From CTSOIL-112 sp964293815 (lineage in GTDB: Bacteria; Pseudomonadota; Gammaproteobacteria; Burkholderiales; Burkholderiaceae), in NCBI GenBank assembly GCA_964293815.1, contig CAXYYC010000009.1, positions 1 to 64,000 on the forward strand: a DNA stretch of 64,000 bases. Direction: 5' to 3'. How positions within the stretch are numbered: the first letter of the stretch is position 1; every line of letters starts with the position of its first letter. Below, piece after piece: positions 1 to 7,962 of the stretch. The translations under genes and the position numbers were made by a program. Under the pieces are notes generated by a model. It saw only the letters and a program-made list of their open reading frames with translations, was not told where the DNA came from and made no database searches.

Positions 1-530
1 ATTGTTATTATTGTAAAAGTTCTCTACTGTGATCGAGTCAGCGGTCCCTATGATCTTTAGCACCAAGTTATCGCCAGAGCGAAAAGCATCAATTTCCGAT
101 GGCAGAACCCCCGCCTTAAATGCGATTGTGCCGAACTTACCCGAATCATTGCCTAAGTAGTCTCTCGCGTCATAAGACGATTTGACAAGATCCGCACCAT
201 CTCCCCTACCAAACAGGTAGGTATCGTTACTGCCTTGACCGTAGTAGGTGTCATTCCCCGCCATGCCATTGAAGGTGTCTTGCCCCACTGTGCCATAAAA
301 CGTTTCACTACCCACATTACCCGTGAATGCTTTGTCATCCAATGTCTCTAAGTCCCAGACCGTCCCATCACTAAACGTCACTTGTTGAACCGGATTATAG
401 GCATCTAAATGATTGTTACTGTTGTAAAAGTTCTCTACAGTGATCGAATCCGTTGTACCAATGACGCTCAATACCAAATTATCGCCTGAACGATAGACAT
501 CCAAATTTGCAGGGATGATACCCGATCCAA
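1..530 (-). repeat. 411-bp tandem coding repeat of the RTX module
   Basis: Position 1 onward (ATTGTTATTATTGTAAAAG) matches position 412 onward (ATTGTTACTGTTGTAAAAG), and the similarity continues through the segments encoding ITVENFYN, SGDNLVL and GKFxTI. The period is 411 bp, or 137 residues. Only one full unit and part of a second are inside the window, so more copies may lie to the left. Confidence 0.7.
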
Positions 531-771
531 AACTAATGGTGTTGAATTTACCGGTACTACTCCCCAAGTAAGGGGTTGAATCATAGTAACTTTTAATTAG
601 ATCCGCGCCATCGCCTAAATTAAAGATATAGGTATTATTACCGAGACCTCCATTGATGGTATCATTACCCGCACCACCATTGATGGTATCATCACCCGCA
701 TACGCATTGATGATATCACTCGCTAAAGTACCATTTAAGTATTCACCATTACTAGTTCCTTCGATTGACAT
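1..771 (-). CDS. RTX calcium-binding repeat protein, N-terminal part (runs off the left edge)
   Basis: The minus-strand frame is open from an ATG at 771 to the window edge (257 codons, no stop). A GGAG ribosome site sits about 7 bases upstream of the ATG. Glycine/aspartate nonapeptides of the GGxGxDxxx type begin near residue 25 (for example AYAGDDTINGGAGNDTINGG). Each cluster is followed by a segment of the type found after RTX blocks in FrpC-like proteins (YIFNLGDGADLI, then SGDNLVL and ITVENFYN). The module repeats: residues about 12-148 and 149 onward align with a 137-residue (411 bp) period. RTX repeats bind calcium, and such proteins normally leave the cell by type I secretion. There is no N-terminal signal peptide, which fits that route. 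No catalytic or toxin domain is visible in this part. The gene follows fabG on the same strand after 73 bp. The true size and function lie outside the window. Confidence 0.85.
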   Translation of the reverse strand, partial: MSIEGTSNGEYLNGTLASDIINAYAGDDTINGGAGNDTINGGLGNNTYIFNLGDGADLIKSYYDSTPYLGSSTGKFNTISFGSGIIPANLDVYRSGDNLVLSVIGTTDSITVENFYNSNNHLDAYNPVQQVTFSDGTVWDLETLDDKAFTGNVGSETFYGTVGQDTFNGMAGNDTYYGQGSNDTYLFGRGDGADLVKSSYDARDYLGNDSGKFGTIAFKAGVLPSEIDAFRSGDNLVLKIIGTADSITVENFYNNNN

Positions 772-844
772 ACCGATCTCCTTATTAAATAAACCACATA
801 AATTATCTGTAATTTATCATAATTCAATCTAAATAAATAGTAAA

Positions 845-1594
845 TTACATATCCATCCCGCCATTCACGCCAAGAACCTGACCCGTGATGTAATCGGCTT
901 GATTGGATGCGAGGAACAGTACCGCATTGGCAACGTCTTGCGCCTGCCCGAGGCGTGCCAATGGAATTTGACTTTGCAGCGCCTCAATCGCGCCTTCGCC
1001 CATGGCTTGCGTCATGTCGGTGGCGATGAAGCCCGGCGCTACACAATTGACCGTAATGTTGCGTGAGCCGAGTTCTTTGGCCAATGCGCGGGTCATGGCT
1101 TCAACGCCGCCTTTGGCCGCTGCGTAGTTGGCTTGCCCCGGATTGCCCATTTTCGCCACGACCGAGCTGATGTTGATAATGCGACCGTTGCGCGCTTTCA
1201 TCATACCGCGCATGACACCGCGCGAGAGGCGAAACACACCGCGTAGATTGGTGGCGATCACGTCGTCGAACTCTTCGTCTTTCATGCGCATGGTGATGTT
1301 GTCACGGGTGATACCGGCGTTGTTAACGAGAATGGCGATGGCGCCGACTTCTTTTTCAATCTGTGTCAGCACTGCGTCGGTTTGCTCGGCATCTGCGACG
1401 TTGAGCACCAAGCCACGGCATTTGGGGTTGATGGTTTGCAAATCTTGTTCAATCACTTGCGCGCCTGATGCTGAGGTGGCAGTACCAACGACGGTGGCGC
1501 CGTGGCGCGCCAAGGTTTGGGCAATTGCACGTCCAATGCCGCGTGATGCGCCGGTGACCAAGGCGATTTTTCCGTCTAAATTCTGTGTCGTCAT
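845..1594 (-). CDS. fabG: 3-oxoacyl-[acyl-carrier-protein] reductase FabG
   Basis: NADPH-dependent reductase of the type II fatty-acid elongation cycle, acting on 3-ketoacyl-ACP in the cytoplasm. The 249-residue product has the full family length. It carries the cofactor motif GASRGIG at residues 15-21, NNAG at 91-94 and the SDR catalytic set Ser144, Tyr157 and Lys161 (YAAAK). An AGGA ribosome site precedes the ATG. It follows fabD on the same strand, but a strong intrinsic terminator lies in the 77-bp gap, so fabG may be transcribed less than fabD or from its own promoter. The next gene downstream is an RTX gene and not the usual acpP. Confidence 0.97.
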   Translation of the reverse strand: MTTQNLDGKIALVTGASRGIGRAIAQTLARHGATVVGTATSASGAQVIEQDLQTINPKCRGLVLNVADAEQTDAVLTQIEKEVGAIAILVNNAGITRDNITMRMKDEEFDDVIATNLRGVFRLSRGVMRGMMKARNGRIINISSVVAKMGNPGQANYAAAKGGVEAMTRALAKELGSRNITVNCVAPGFIATDMTQAMGEGAIEALQSQIPLARLGQAQDVANAVLFLASNQADYITGQVLGVNGGMDM

Positions 1595-1632
1595 GTCGTT
1601 CCTTTAAAGAGTTTTTTCGTCAAGAAGGCGAT

Positions 1633-1659
1633 AAAAAACAGGGCGATTTACTCGCCCTG
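1633..1659 (-). terminator. Rho-independent terminator between fabD and fabG
   Basis: On the minus strand a perfect 8-bp stem (CAGGGCGA / TCGCCCTG, loop GTAAA) is followed directly by six T residues. It lies just after the fabD stop codon and before fabG, inside what would normally be one operon. Confidence 0.8.
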
Positions 1660-1671
1660 CGTGTGTATGTA

Positions 1672-2610
1672 TTAGCTACTCAAGGCGCCGCGAATGGCGT
1701 TTAGGCTTTCTTGATTGACCAGTGCGTGACCCGTCAACCGCGCATCAATGCGTTTAGCAAGCCCCGCCAGTACTTTACCTGGGCCGCATTCGACCATATC
1801 GGTGACGCCCTGCTCGGCGATGAACTGTGCGCATTCGACCCAGCGCACGGGATGCCACGCTTGGCGCACCAGCGCGTCTTTGATCGCGGCGACGTCGTTT
1901 TGAACCAGCACATCGACGTTATTGACCACGGGAATTTCAGGTACGTTGAGGTGCAAATCTGCCAATGCCGCTTGGAGTTTTTCCGCCGCAGGTTGCAGCA
2001 GCGTGGAGTGAAATGGCGCAGACACGGGCAAGACCAACGCGCGCTTGGCGCCCGCCGCTTTGGCCAGTTCGCAGGCTTTTTCCACCGCGCCTTTGTGTCC
2101 GGCGATCACCACTTGACCGGGCGAGTTGAAATTCACTGCTTCGACGATTTCACCTGTCGCAGTTTGTGCGTCGGCGCAGACTTGTTTGACCACTGCGTCA
2201 TCAATGCCGAGAATCGCCGCCATACCGCCAACACCGACCGGCACGGCATTTTGCATGGCTTCTGCACGCAGACGCACGAGCTTGACCGCATCGGTCAGGC
2301 TGATGACATTCGCCGCAGTCAATGCCGAGTATTCGCCCAAGCTGTGTCCGGCCATGATGTCGGGTTTCACGCCGCCTGCTTCGAGCCATGCACGGTAGAA
2401 TGCAACCGATGCGGTAAGCATCACCGGTTGGGTGTTCACCGTCAGATTGAGGTCTTCGGCAGGGCCGTTTTGCATCATGCTGAGCAAATCCACACCGAGT
2501 GCGTCGGATGCTTCGATGATGGTGTTTTTCACTACGGACAAATCGATCATGTCGCTGAGCATGCCAACGGCTTGCGAGCCCTGACCGGGAAATACAAATG
2601 CTAATTTCAT
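1672..2610 (-). CDS. fabD: Malonyl-CoA:ACP transacylase FabD
   Basis: Transfers malonyl groups from CoA to acyl carrier protein, supplying the extender unit for fatty-acid synthesis. The 312-residue product has the family length. It shows the N-terminal FPGQGSQ motif, the nucleophile in GHSLG (Ser90), and the catalytic His201 in APFHS. It lies between fabH (39 bp upstream) and fabG on the minus strand. A terminator follows directly downstream. Confidence 0.97.
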   Translation of the reverse strand: MKLAFVFPGQGSQAVGMLSDMIDLSVVKNTIIEASDALGVDLLSMMQNGPAEDLNLTVNTQPVMLTASVAFYRAWLEAGGVKPDIMAGHSLGEYSALTAANVISLTDAVKLVRLRAEAMQNAVPVGVGGMAAILGIDDAVVKQVCADAQTATGEIVEAVNFNSPGQVVIAGHKGAVEKACELAKAAGAKRALVLPVSAPFHSTLLQPAAEKLQAALADLHLNVPEIPVVNNVDVLVQNDVAAIKDALVRQAWHPVRWVECAQFIAEQGVTDMVECGPGKVLAGLAKRIDARLTGHALVNQESLNAIRGALSS

Positions 2611-2649
2611 CTAAACTCCATTGTTTTGGTATGTTGGTCGCGTGAATGT

Positions 2650-3639
2650 TTAAAACTTCATCAACACCGAACCCCAAGTAAAGCCGCCGCCCACGCCTTG
2701 CATCAGGACGGTTTGACCTTTTTGAATACGCCCGTCGCGCACGGCGGTGTCCAGCGCCAATGGTACTGAAGCGGCGGATGTATTGCCGTGTTGATCGACG
2801 GTGATGATGGTTTTTTCGAGCGGATAGCCCAGACGTTTGCACGCGCTTTGGATGATGCGGATGTTCGCTTGGTGCGGGATGTACCAGTCGAGCTGTTCGA
2901 TCGGCATATTGGCCGCGGCCAAGGTTTCTTCGGCGCACTCGGGCAACACGGTCACGGCGTTTTTGAACACGGCCTGTCCGTCCATTTTAATGCGCGGATC
3001 GCCCATGACTTGACCGCCGCGAATTTTTGCGTCGCCATACAGGATGTTTGCCAATTCACCATCCGAATGGATTTTGCAGGCCAAAATACCCGCTTCTTCA
3101 GACGCACGCACAACCACCGCACCCGCGCCATCGCCAAATAATACCGCTGTCGTGCGGTCTTCTTCATCCAGCACGTCGCTGATGGTTTCTGCGCCGATCA
3201 CCAGCGCGGTTTTAATCTGTCCCGATTGAATCATCGAGTTGACCAAGGTTAATGCGTACACAAAACCGGTACAGGCCGCTTGCAAATCCATCGCTGCGGC
3301 ATTTTTCGCGCCGAGCTTGGCTTGAACCAAACACGCTGCCGAGGGGAAAATCATGTCGGTTGTCGATGAGCCAATGACGATAAAGTCGATTTCCTCGGCA
3401 TCGATTCCTGCCATTTCAAGCGCATTGCGCGCCGCGATTTCGGACAGCACACTAACTGGCTGATCGTCATTTGCCCAATAGCGCTGGGTAATGCCCGAGC
3501 GCTCGCGTATCCATTCATCGGACGTTTCTACACCCTTTGCTGCCATCCGCGCGACCAGTTGTTCGTTCGGAATCGGCTCGTTTGGCAAGCAACGCCCCGT
3601 GCCGATAATTTGTGCGTAAATGGGCTTGGTTTGGCTCAT
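2650..3639 (-). CDS. fabH: 3-oxoacyl-ACP synthase III (FabH), diverged second copy
   Basis: Condenses an acyl-CoA primer with malonyl-ACP to start fatty-acid synthesis. The 329-residue product keeps the Cys-His-Asn triad: Cys123 in AACTGF, His256 in PHQAN and Asn286 in GNTSAAS. It lies 15 bp downstream of another fabH. Compared with that copy it departs from consensus around the primer pocket: GSSTTDMIFPSAA replaces ATTSPDMTFPSTA, and RYWANDDQ replaces RHIASPNQ. Its last 60 or so residues are nearly identical to the neighbour's. I infer a tandem duplication with divergence of primer preference, possibly with gene conversion at the 3' end. The activity is likely but the substrate range is unknown. 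Confidence 0.93.
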   Translation of the reverse strand: MSQTKPIYAQIIGTGRCLPNEPIPNEQLVARMAAKGVETSDEWIRERSGITQRYWANDDQPVSVLSEIAARNALEMAGIDAEEIDFIVIGSSTTDMIFPSAACLVQAKLGAKNAAAMDLQAACTGFVYALTLVNSMIQSGQIKTALVIGAETISDVLDEEDRTTAVLFGDGAGAVVVRASEEAGILACKIHSDGELANILYGDAKIRGGQVMGDPRIKMDGQAVFKNAVTVLPECAEETLAAANMPIEQLDWYIPHQANIRIIQSACKRLGYPLEKTIITVDQHGNTSAASVPLALDTAVRDGRIQKGQTVLMQGVGGGFTWGSVLMKF

Positions 3640-3654
3640 ATTGTTCTCTCTATT

Positions 3655-4626
3655 TTAGAATCTAAATAAATTCGCACCCCAAGTAAATCCGCCACCGACA
3701 CCTTGTATCAGCACCGTATGACCTTTTTGGATGCGACCATCCCGAACCGCAGTATCCAATGCCAACGGCACAGAGGCCGCCGACGTATTGCCGTGTTGAT
3801 CCACCGTCACCACGACTTTGTCCAGCGGGAAATCCAATCGCTTCGCCGTGGCCTGAATGATGCGAATATTCGCCTGATGCGGAATCAGCCAGTCCAATTG
3901 CTCTGCGCTCATATTCGCCTCGGCCAAAACCTCCACAGCCACGTCGCCCAGCGCAGTCACGGCATTTTTAAACACCGCCTGCCCATCCATATACATATAC
4001 GGATTGCCCACGACCTGACCATTTTGAATGGAACTGGAAACCTGCAAAATTGAATTCAATCGACCATTGGCATGAATTTTACTCGCCAAAATACCCGGTT
4101 CGTCCGAAGCAGATAATACCACCGCTCCCGCACCATCGCCAAATAAAACACAGGTAGAACGATCACGCCAATCCAACATACGCGAAAACACCTCTGCACC
4201 AACGACCAAGGCTTTTTTCGCCTGCCCCGCACGAATCATCGCATCCGCCGTGGTCAGCGCGTAGACAAAACCACTGCAAACCGCCTGCACATCAAATGCC
4301 GCGGCATTGTCCGCGCCGATTTTTGACTGCAAAATACACGCCGTGCTTGGAAAGGTCATATCCGGCGAGGTCGTCGCCACAATAATCAAATCGATGTCCA
4401 ATGCGCCCACGCCCGCCATTTCCAAAGCAGACTGCGCGGCGAACATCGCCAAATCGCTACTGGTCTGATTCGGGCTGGCAATGTGTCGCTGCGCGATGCC
4501 GGTGCGCGAGCGTATCCACTCGTCCGACGTTTCCACGCCCTCTTTGGCCAAGCGCGTCGCCAATTCATCGTTGCTCACCGCTTCATTGGGTAAATAACTG
4601 CCAGTACCAATAATTTTTGAATACAT
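3655..4626 (-). CDS. fabH: 3-oxoacyl-ACP synthase III (FabH), canonical copy
   Basis: Initiating ketosynthase of type II fatty-acid synthesis. The 323-residue protein starts MYSKIIGTGSYLPNE, like characterised FabH proteins. It has Cys117 in AVCSGF, His250 in PHQAN and Asn280 in GNTSAAS, and ends GGGFTWG. It is the promoter-proximal gene of the fabH-fabH-fabD-fabG run. The usual upstream neighbours rpmF and plsX are absent; rnfH and ratA are there instead. The promoter should lie in 4627-4799. This copy looks like the standard acetyl-CoA-primed enzyme, while the following copy is more diverged. Confidence 0.95.
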   Translation of the reverse strand: MYSKIIGTGSYLPNEAVSNDELATRLAKEGVETSDEWIRSRTGIAQRHIASPNQTSSDLAMFAAQSALEMAGVGALDIDLIIVATTSPDMTFPSTACILQSKIGADNAAAFDVQAVCSGFVYALTTADAMIRAGQAKKALVVGAEVFSRMLDWRDRSTCVLFGDGAGAVVLSASDEPGILASKIHANGRLNSILQVSSSIQNGQVVGNPYMYMDGQAVFKNAVTALGDVAVEVLAEANMSAEQLDWLIPHQANIRIIQATAKRLDFPLDKVVVTVDQHGNTSAASVPLALDTAVRDGRIQKGHTVLIQGVGGGFTWGANLFRF

Positions 4627-4799
4627 GATTGCCTCGCAATGCGCACCACATGCCCATCATTTAGCCAGCGTGCGCAGATCATTTAAAGCCCCGATGCCTC
4701 GAACCAATCAAGGCGGGCGGGCTATTTCCGAGGAATATTGTACGCACAACCGAAGCATAAAACAAAACACGGTCGTTCGCTTTTTTACGCGATCAATTT

Positions 4800-5132
4800 C
4801 TATTTTTGAGTATTTTTATTGAATTGACGCCATTTGCGCTTATCTCTCACGCTATTAACTCGATCTTTGCGATTAACGCGCGGGTCAATTTTTAATGATC
4901 GATAGACTTCCACTCGATCCAAATCGTGCAAAATCGTGTCCAATGACCGACGATGACTGAAAATACCAACCATCAACTGCGCCAACGACCACTCTGGATG
5001 CGCGGCCAAAATTTCACTGCGCAGCAAAGCATCACGCACCGTCGCGCCCTCAAGCAAGGTTAACTCACGGCAAAACCATTGACGATCACTCTCGGCGTAG
5101 ACCACACTGACCGAAATATTCGGCTTATCCAT
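4800..5132 (-). CDS. rnfH: RnfH/RatB family ubiquitin-like protein
   Basis: Small beta-grasp protein of 110 residues. The N-terminal half has the family pattern (ISVSVVYAESDRQWF, then LEGATVRDALLRS) and the middle reads VGIFSHRR...L..LDRVEVYRSL, typical of RnfH. The C-terminal tail is basic. The ATG at 5132 overlaps the end of ratA by 8 bp, so the two are probably translationally coupled, as in many proteobacteria. The molecular role of RnfH is not firmly established in the family. Confidence 0.9.
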   Translation of the reverse strand: MDKPNISVSVVYAESDRQWFCRELTLLEGATVRDALLRSEILAAHPEWSLAQLMVGIFSHRRSLDTILHDLDRVEVYRSLKIDPRVNRKDRVNSVRDKRKWRQFNKNTQK

Positions 5133-5577
5133 ACAGCACCTTCGCCTGTTTCACAAAACCATCCATGAAGGTCTGCGCGATCACATTAAATACCGGTCCG
5201 ATTGCCAAGGCAAACAACTTATTCGAAAACTCATAGTCCAAATCAAACACCACGCGCACACCCTGACCGTCATGAAGCGCCGAAGCCAAAGCAACCGGTT
5301 CGAACCGCCATTTACCAATCAAATGCTTAAACGGTCCATCACGAAAACGCATCTCCATCGCCGATGGCGGCGTGTTGCGATTCACCGTGCGAAACGACTG
5401 ATTCAAACCGCGAAAAGCCATCTTGATCGTCACATCCATACTCGTATCCGTGCGATTGTGCATGGTCACACCACCGCACCACGGCAAAAATTTTGGATAA
5501 TCCTCCACCCGCTCGACCAAATCATACATCTGGGCTTGAGAATACGGCAAAACAACGGTTTTATGAACACGAGGCAT
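5125..5577 (-). CDS. ratA: RatA-like START/polyketide-cyclase domain protein
   Basis: 150-residue protein of the coenzyme Q-binding Coq10/RatA family. It begins MPRVHKTVVLPYSQAQMYDL and contains VEDYPKFLPWCGG, FRGLNQSF and the C-terminal amphipathic helix region MDGFVKQAK. I chose the ATG at 5577 because homology starts there; the frame stays open 34 codons further upstream into smpB's leader. It overlaps rnfH by 8 bp and is divergent from smpB with 82 bp between starts. Reported roles differ: ribosome-subunit association toxin in E. coli, ubiquinone-binding in Coq10 relatives. The role here is unassigned. Confidence 0.92.
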   Translation of the reverse strand: MPRVHKTVVLPYSQAQMYDLVERVEDYPKFLPWCGGVTMHNRTDTSMDVTIKMAFRGLNQSFRTVNRNTPPSAMEMRFRDGPFKHLIGKWRFEPVALASALHDGQGVRVVFDLDYEFSNKLFALAIGPVFNVIAQTFMDGFVKQAKVLYG

Positions 5578-5659
5578 ATTGCAAATTTGGTACAATGACC
5601 ATAAATCAAAAGAAGCAGTCATTGTAACGAAAAACCACAGGGAACACCACAGGAGTGCC

Positions 5660-6115
5660 ATGAGCATCGTCAGCAACAAAAAAGCCTACCACGACTACTT
5701 CATCGAAGAAAAATACGAAGCAGGCATCGTACTCGAAGGCTGGGAAGTCAAAGCCATACGAGCAGGACGAGTACAGCTCAAAGACACCTACGTCATCGTG
5801 CGTGACGGCGAACTATGGCTACTCGGCGGCCACATCAGCCCGCTGCTCACCGCCTCCACGCACGTTCGCCCCGACATGACGCGCACGCGCAAACTCCTAC
5901 TCAAAGCCGACGAAATCAAACGCCTAATCGGCAAAGTCGAGCAGCGCGGCTTCACCCTCGTTCCACTCGATTTACACTACAAAAACGGCAAAATTAAATG
6001 CGAAATCGCCCTCGCGCGCGGTAAAGCGCAGCACGACAAGCGCCATTCCGAAAAAGAACGCGAATGGCAACGCGAAAAACAACGCGTCATGAGTCAAATC
6101 AACCACCGCGACTAA
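5660..6115 (+). CDS. smpB: SsrA-binding protein SmpB
   Basis: Binds tmRNA and delivers it to stalled ribosomes for trans-translation. The 151-residue product starts MSIVSNKKAYHDYFI after an AGGAG site 5 bases upstream. It has the family core YEAGIVLEGWEVKAIRAGR, a GELWLLGGHI segment, and a basic C-terminal tail (AQHDKRHSEKEREWQREK) that enters the ribosomal mRNA channel in the family. Codons upstream of 5660 are open but lack homology. It is divergent from ratA and followed by two tRNA genes. Confidence 0.97.
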   Translation: MSIVSNKKAYHDYFIEEKYEAGIVLEGWEVKAIRAGRVQLKDTYVIVRDGELWLLGGHISPLLTASTHVRPDMTRTRKLLLKADEIKRLIGKVEQRGFTLVPLDLHYKNGKIKCEIALARGKAQHDKRHSEKEREWQREKQRVMSQINHRD

Positions 6116-6172
6116 ACAATTGACTCGGCGATTCATATACACAAAAAGCCCCCGCATCACGCACAAAATCGC

Positions 6173-6178
6173 TATAAT
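6173..6178 (+). promoter_or_regulatory. Candidate -10 element for the tRNA pair
   Basis: A consensus TATAAT lies 20 bp upstream of the tRNA-Gly 5' end, which would place the start site near 6185. No good -35 hexamer is visible at 16-18 bp upstream. Confidence 0.4.
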
Positions 6179-6198
6179 AGCGTCCTCAATGGATATGC

Positions 6199-6272
6199 GC
6201 GGGTGTAGTTCAATGGTAGAACGAAAGCTTCCCAAGCTCTAAACGTGGGTTCGATTCCCATCACCCGCTCCA
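6199..6272 (+). tRNA. tRNA-Gly (anticodon CCC)
   Basis: A 74-nt cloverleaf with acceptor stem GCGGGTG/CACCCGC, discriminator T and encoded CCA. The D-arm, anticodon loop TTCCCAA and T-arm GGGTTCGATTCCC closely match the known proteobacterial tRNA-Gly(CCC). The anticodon stem has an A28:C42 mismatch where E. coli has G:C. It lies 38 bp upstream of tRNA-Ser and is probably cotranscribed with it. Confidence 0.95.
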
Positions 6273-6310
6273 GCTTGGTGCCTATCCGTTGTACAATAGC
6301 AAAACGCAAC

Positions 6311-6401
6311 AGAGAGGTGGATGAGTGGTTGAAGTCGCACGCCTGGAAAGCGTGTATACGTTCATAGCGTATCGAGGGTTCGAATCCCTTCCTCTCTGCC
6401 A
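6311..6401 (+). tRNA. tRNA-Ser (anticodon GGA)
   Basis: A 91-nt class II tRNA with long variable arm. Acceptor AGAGAGG pairs perfectly with CCTCTCT; discriminator G and encoded CCA follow. The anticodon loop is CTGGAAA. Confidence 0.96.
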
Positions 6402-6440
6402 GAAATCGTTTAAAAACAATTAGTTAAAATAAAAATTCAT

Positions 6441-6473
6441 AAAAAAACCTCCTATATTGATAGGAGGTTTTTT
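6441..6473. terminator. Bidirectional intrinsic terminator
   Basis: The hairpin CCTCCTAT-ATTG-ATAGGAGG is flanked by an A run on the left and six T residues on the right. It therefore works for the tRNA pair (plus strand) and for the efflux operon ending at 6491 (minus strand). Confidence 0.9.
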
Positions 6474-6490
6474 ATTGTACTCAGTGAAAA

Positions 6491-7960
6491 TTACTGCGCT
6501 ACGCGCTCGCTCGGCTCTGAAAACAAGGTTTTGGAGACCAGTCCACCACCCAACACCTTATACAAATCAGCGCGATTTTCAAGCAATGTTTGCTGCGTTT
6601 GTAACAAAGCCTGCTGAGAGGCGTAGCTGCTGCGCTCGGCATCGAGCAATTCGAGTGAACTGGAAACCCCCTGATCGAAACGCATTTTGACCAAACGATA
6701 GCGCTCGGCCGTGGCGTGATCGCTGCGCTGTTGCGCTGCATATTGTTGCCGTAAAGTTCTTCGTGCCACCAAAGCATCCGCCACATCCCGAAATGCCGAT
6801 TGTACCGTTTGCTCGTACTGAGCCACAGCGATATGGGTGCGCACTTCTGCCAAATCAAGATTGGCTTTGTTTTGCCCCCAGCTAAAAATCGGCAAGGTGA
6901 TTTGCGGCACGAAACTCCATGTGGCGTTACCACCAGTGAATAATCCACTCAACTCGGTACTGCCACTACCAACGCTACCGGTTAACGTAATTCGTGGGAA
7001 AAACGCGGCGCGCGCCGCGCCGATATTGGCATTGGCTGATTGCAAGGCGAATTCGGCTTGGCGCACATCGGGGCGCTGATACAGGATTTCGGATGGTAAA
7101 CCGACCGGCAACTCGTTGTCCGTGAACTGCACTGTCAATGGCGCTTCGGCAGGCAAACTCTCAGGCAATGGCTGCCCGACCAATAGCGCCAATGCATTGC
7201 GCGCCTGATCGCGACTGCGCTCTGCGGCGGCGTAATCGGAGCGTGCGGCCTCAATCTGCGACACGGCGGTATCAACGTCAATCGCGGAAATCACACCGGC
7301 TTTGAATTTGAGATCGGTTAGGCGCTTACTTTCCTCGCGGGTTTTGAGCACCCGCTCGGACAGATTCATATTGGCCTGCGCACTGCGCTCGGCGAAATAG
7401 GCTTTGGCCACGCTGGCGATCAGGCTGATTTGCGTCGCATCGCGTGCCTGTTCCTGCGCGAAATATTGATTCAGCGCGGCATTCGACAGGCTTTTCACCC
7501 GACCGAATAAGTCCAATTCGAACGCAGTCACACCCAGCCCGACGTTGTACGATTCGGCAATATAACTGCGCCCAACGGTTCTCAAATCCTCGGCCACGCG
7601 TGCTTTTGTACCTGCGCCGGTCGCGCCGATGGCGGGTAAACGATCCGCCCGCGCGATGGCATACTGCGCACGTACAGCTTCTACATTCAGCGCCGCGACG
7701 CGCAGGTCTTTGTTATTGGCCAAAGCCAATTCGATCAATTGGCGCAAGCGTGCATCGGCGAAATATTCCTGCCAGCCCAAATTGCTCGCGGCAACAGCAC
7801 CGGTTTGCGCCAAAGCGACATTCGTATTGGCCGAGGGAAAACTCGGCGCCACCATCACCGTCGGCTGCCGGTAGCTCGGCGCCATGGAGCAGGCCGACAG
7901 CATGACCACCAGCAGCGCGCCGGTAGACCAAGGTTTTAATCTATTCAGCATCATTTTCAT
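6491..7960 (-). CDS. Outer-membrane factor lipoprotein of an RND efflux pump (OprM/NodT type)
   Basis: TolC-fold channel that would complete the tripartite pump encoded just upstream. The 489-residue protein starts with a lipoprotein signal peptide ending in the lipobox LSAC at residues 21-24, then MAPSYRQP, as in OprM. Two OEP repeats are visible (QIEAARSDYAAAERSRDQARNALALLVGQPLP and later QYEQTVQSAFRDVADAL), each a long coiled-coil hairpin. It starts 2 bp after the inner-membrane transporter stop, so the three genes form one operon. Substrates cannot be read from sequence. Confidence 0.93.
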   Translation of the reverse strand: MKMMLNRLKPWSTGALLVVMLSACSMAPSYRQPTVMVAPSFPSANTNVALAQTGAVAASNLGWQEYFADARLRQLIELALANNKDLRVAALNVEAVRAQYAIARADRLPAIGATGAGTKARVAEDLRTVGRSYIAESYNVGLGVTAFELDLFGRVKSLSNAALNQYFAQEQARDATQISLIASVAKAYFAERSAQANMNLSERVLKTREESKRLTDLKFKAGVISAIDVDTAVSQIEAARSDYAAAERSRDQARNALALLVGQPLPESLPAEAPLTVQFTDNELPVGLPSEILYQRPDVRQAEFALQSANANIGAARAAFFPRITLTGSVGSGSTELSGLFTGGNATWSFVPQITLPIFSWGQNKANLDLAEVRTHIAVAQYEQTVQSAFRDVADALVARRTLRQQYAAQQRSDHATAERYRLVKMRFDQGVSSSLELLDAERSSYASQQALLQTQQTLLENRADLYKVLGGGLVSKTLFSEPSERVAQ

Positions 7961-7962
7961 CC

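Noticed and set aside
4625..4822. A 65-codon frame upstream of fabH
   Set aside because: No homology, no ribosome site, and it overlaps the end of rnfH; the region is better read as the fabH promoter region.
6199..6272. tRNA-Gly pseudogene because of the A28:C42 mismatch
   Set aside because: All other pairs, invariant bases and the CCA end are intact; one stem mismatch is tolerated.
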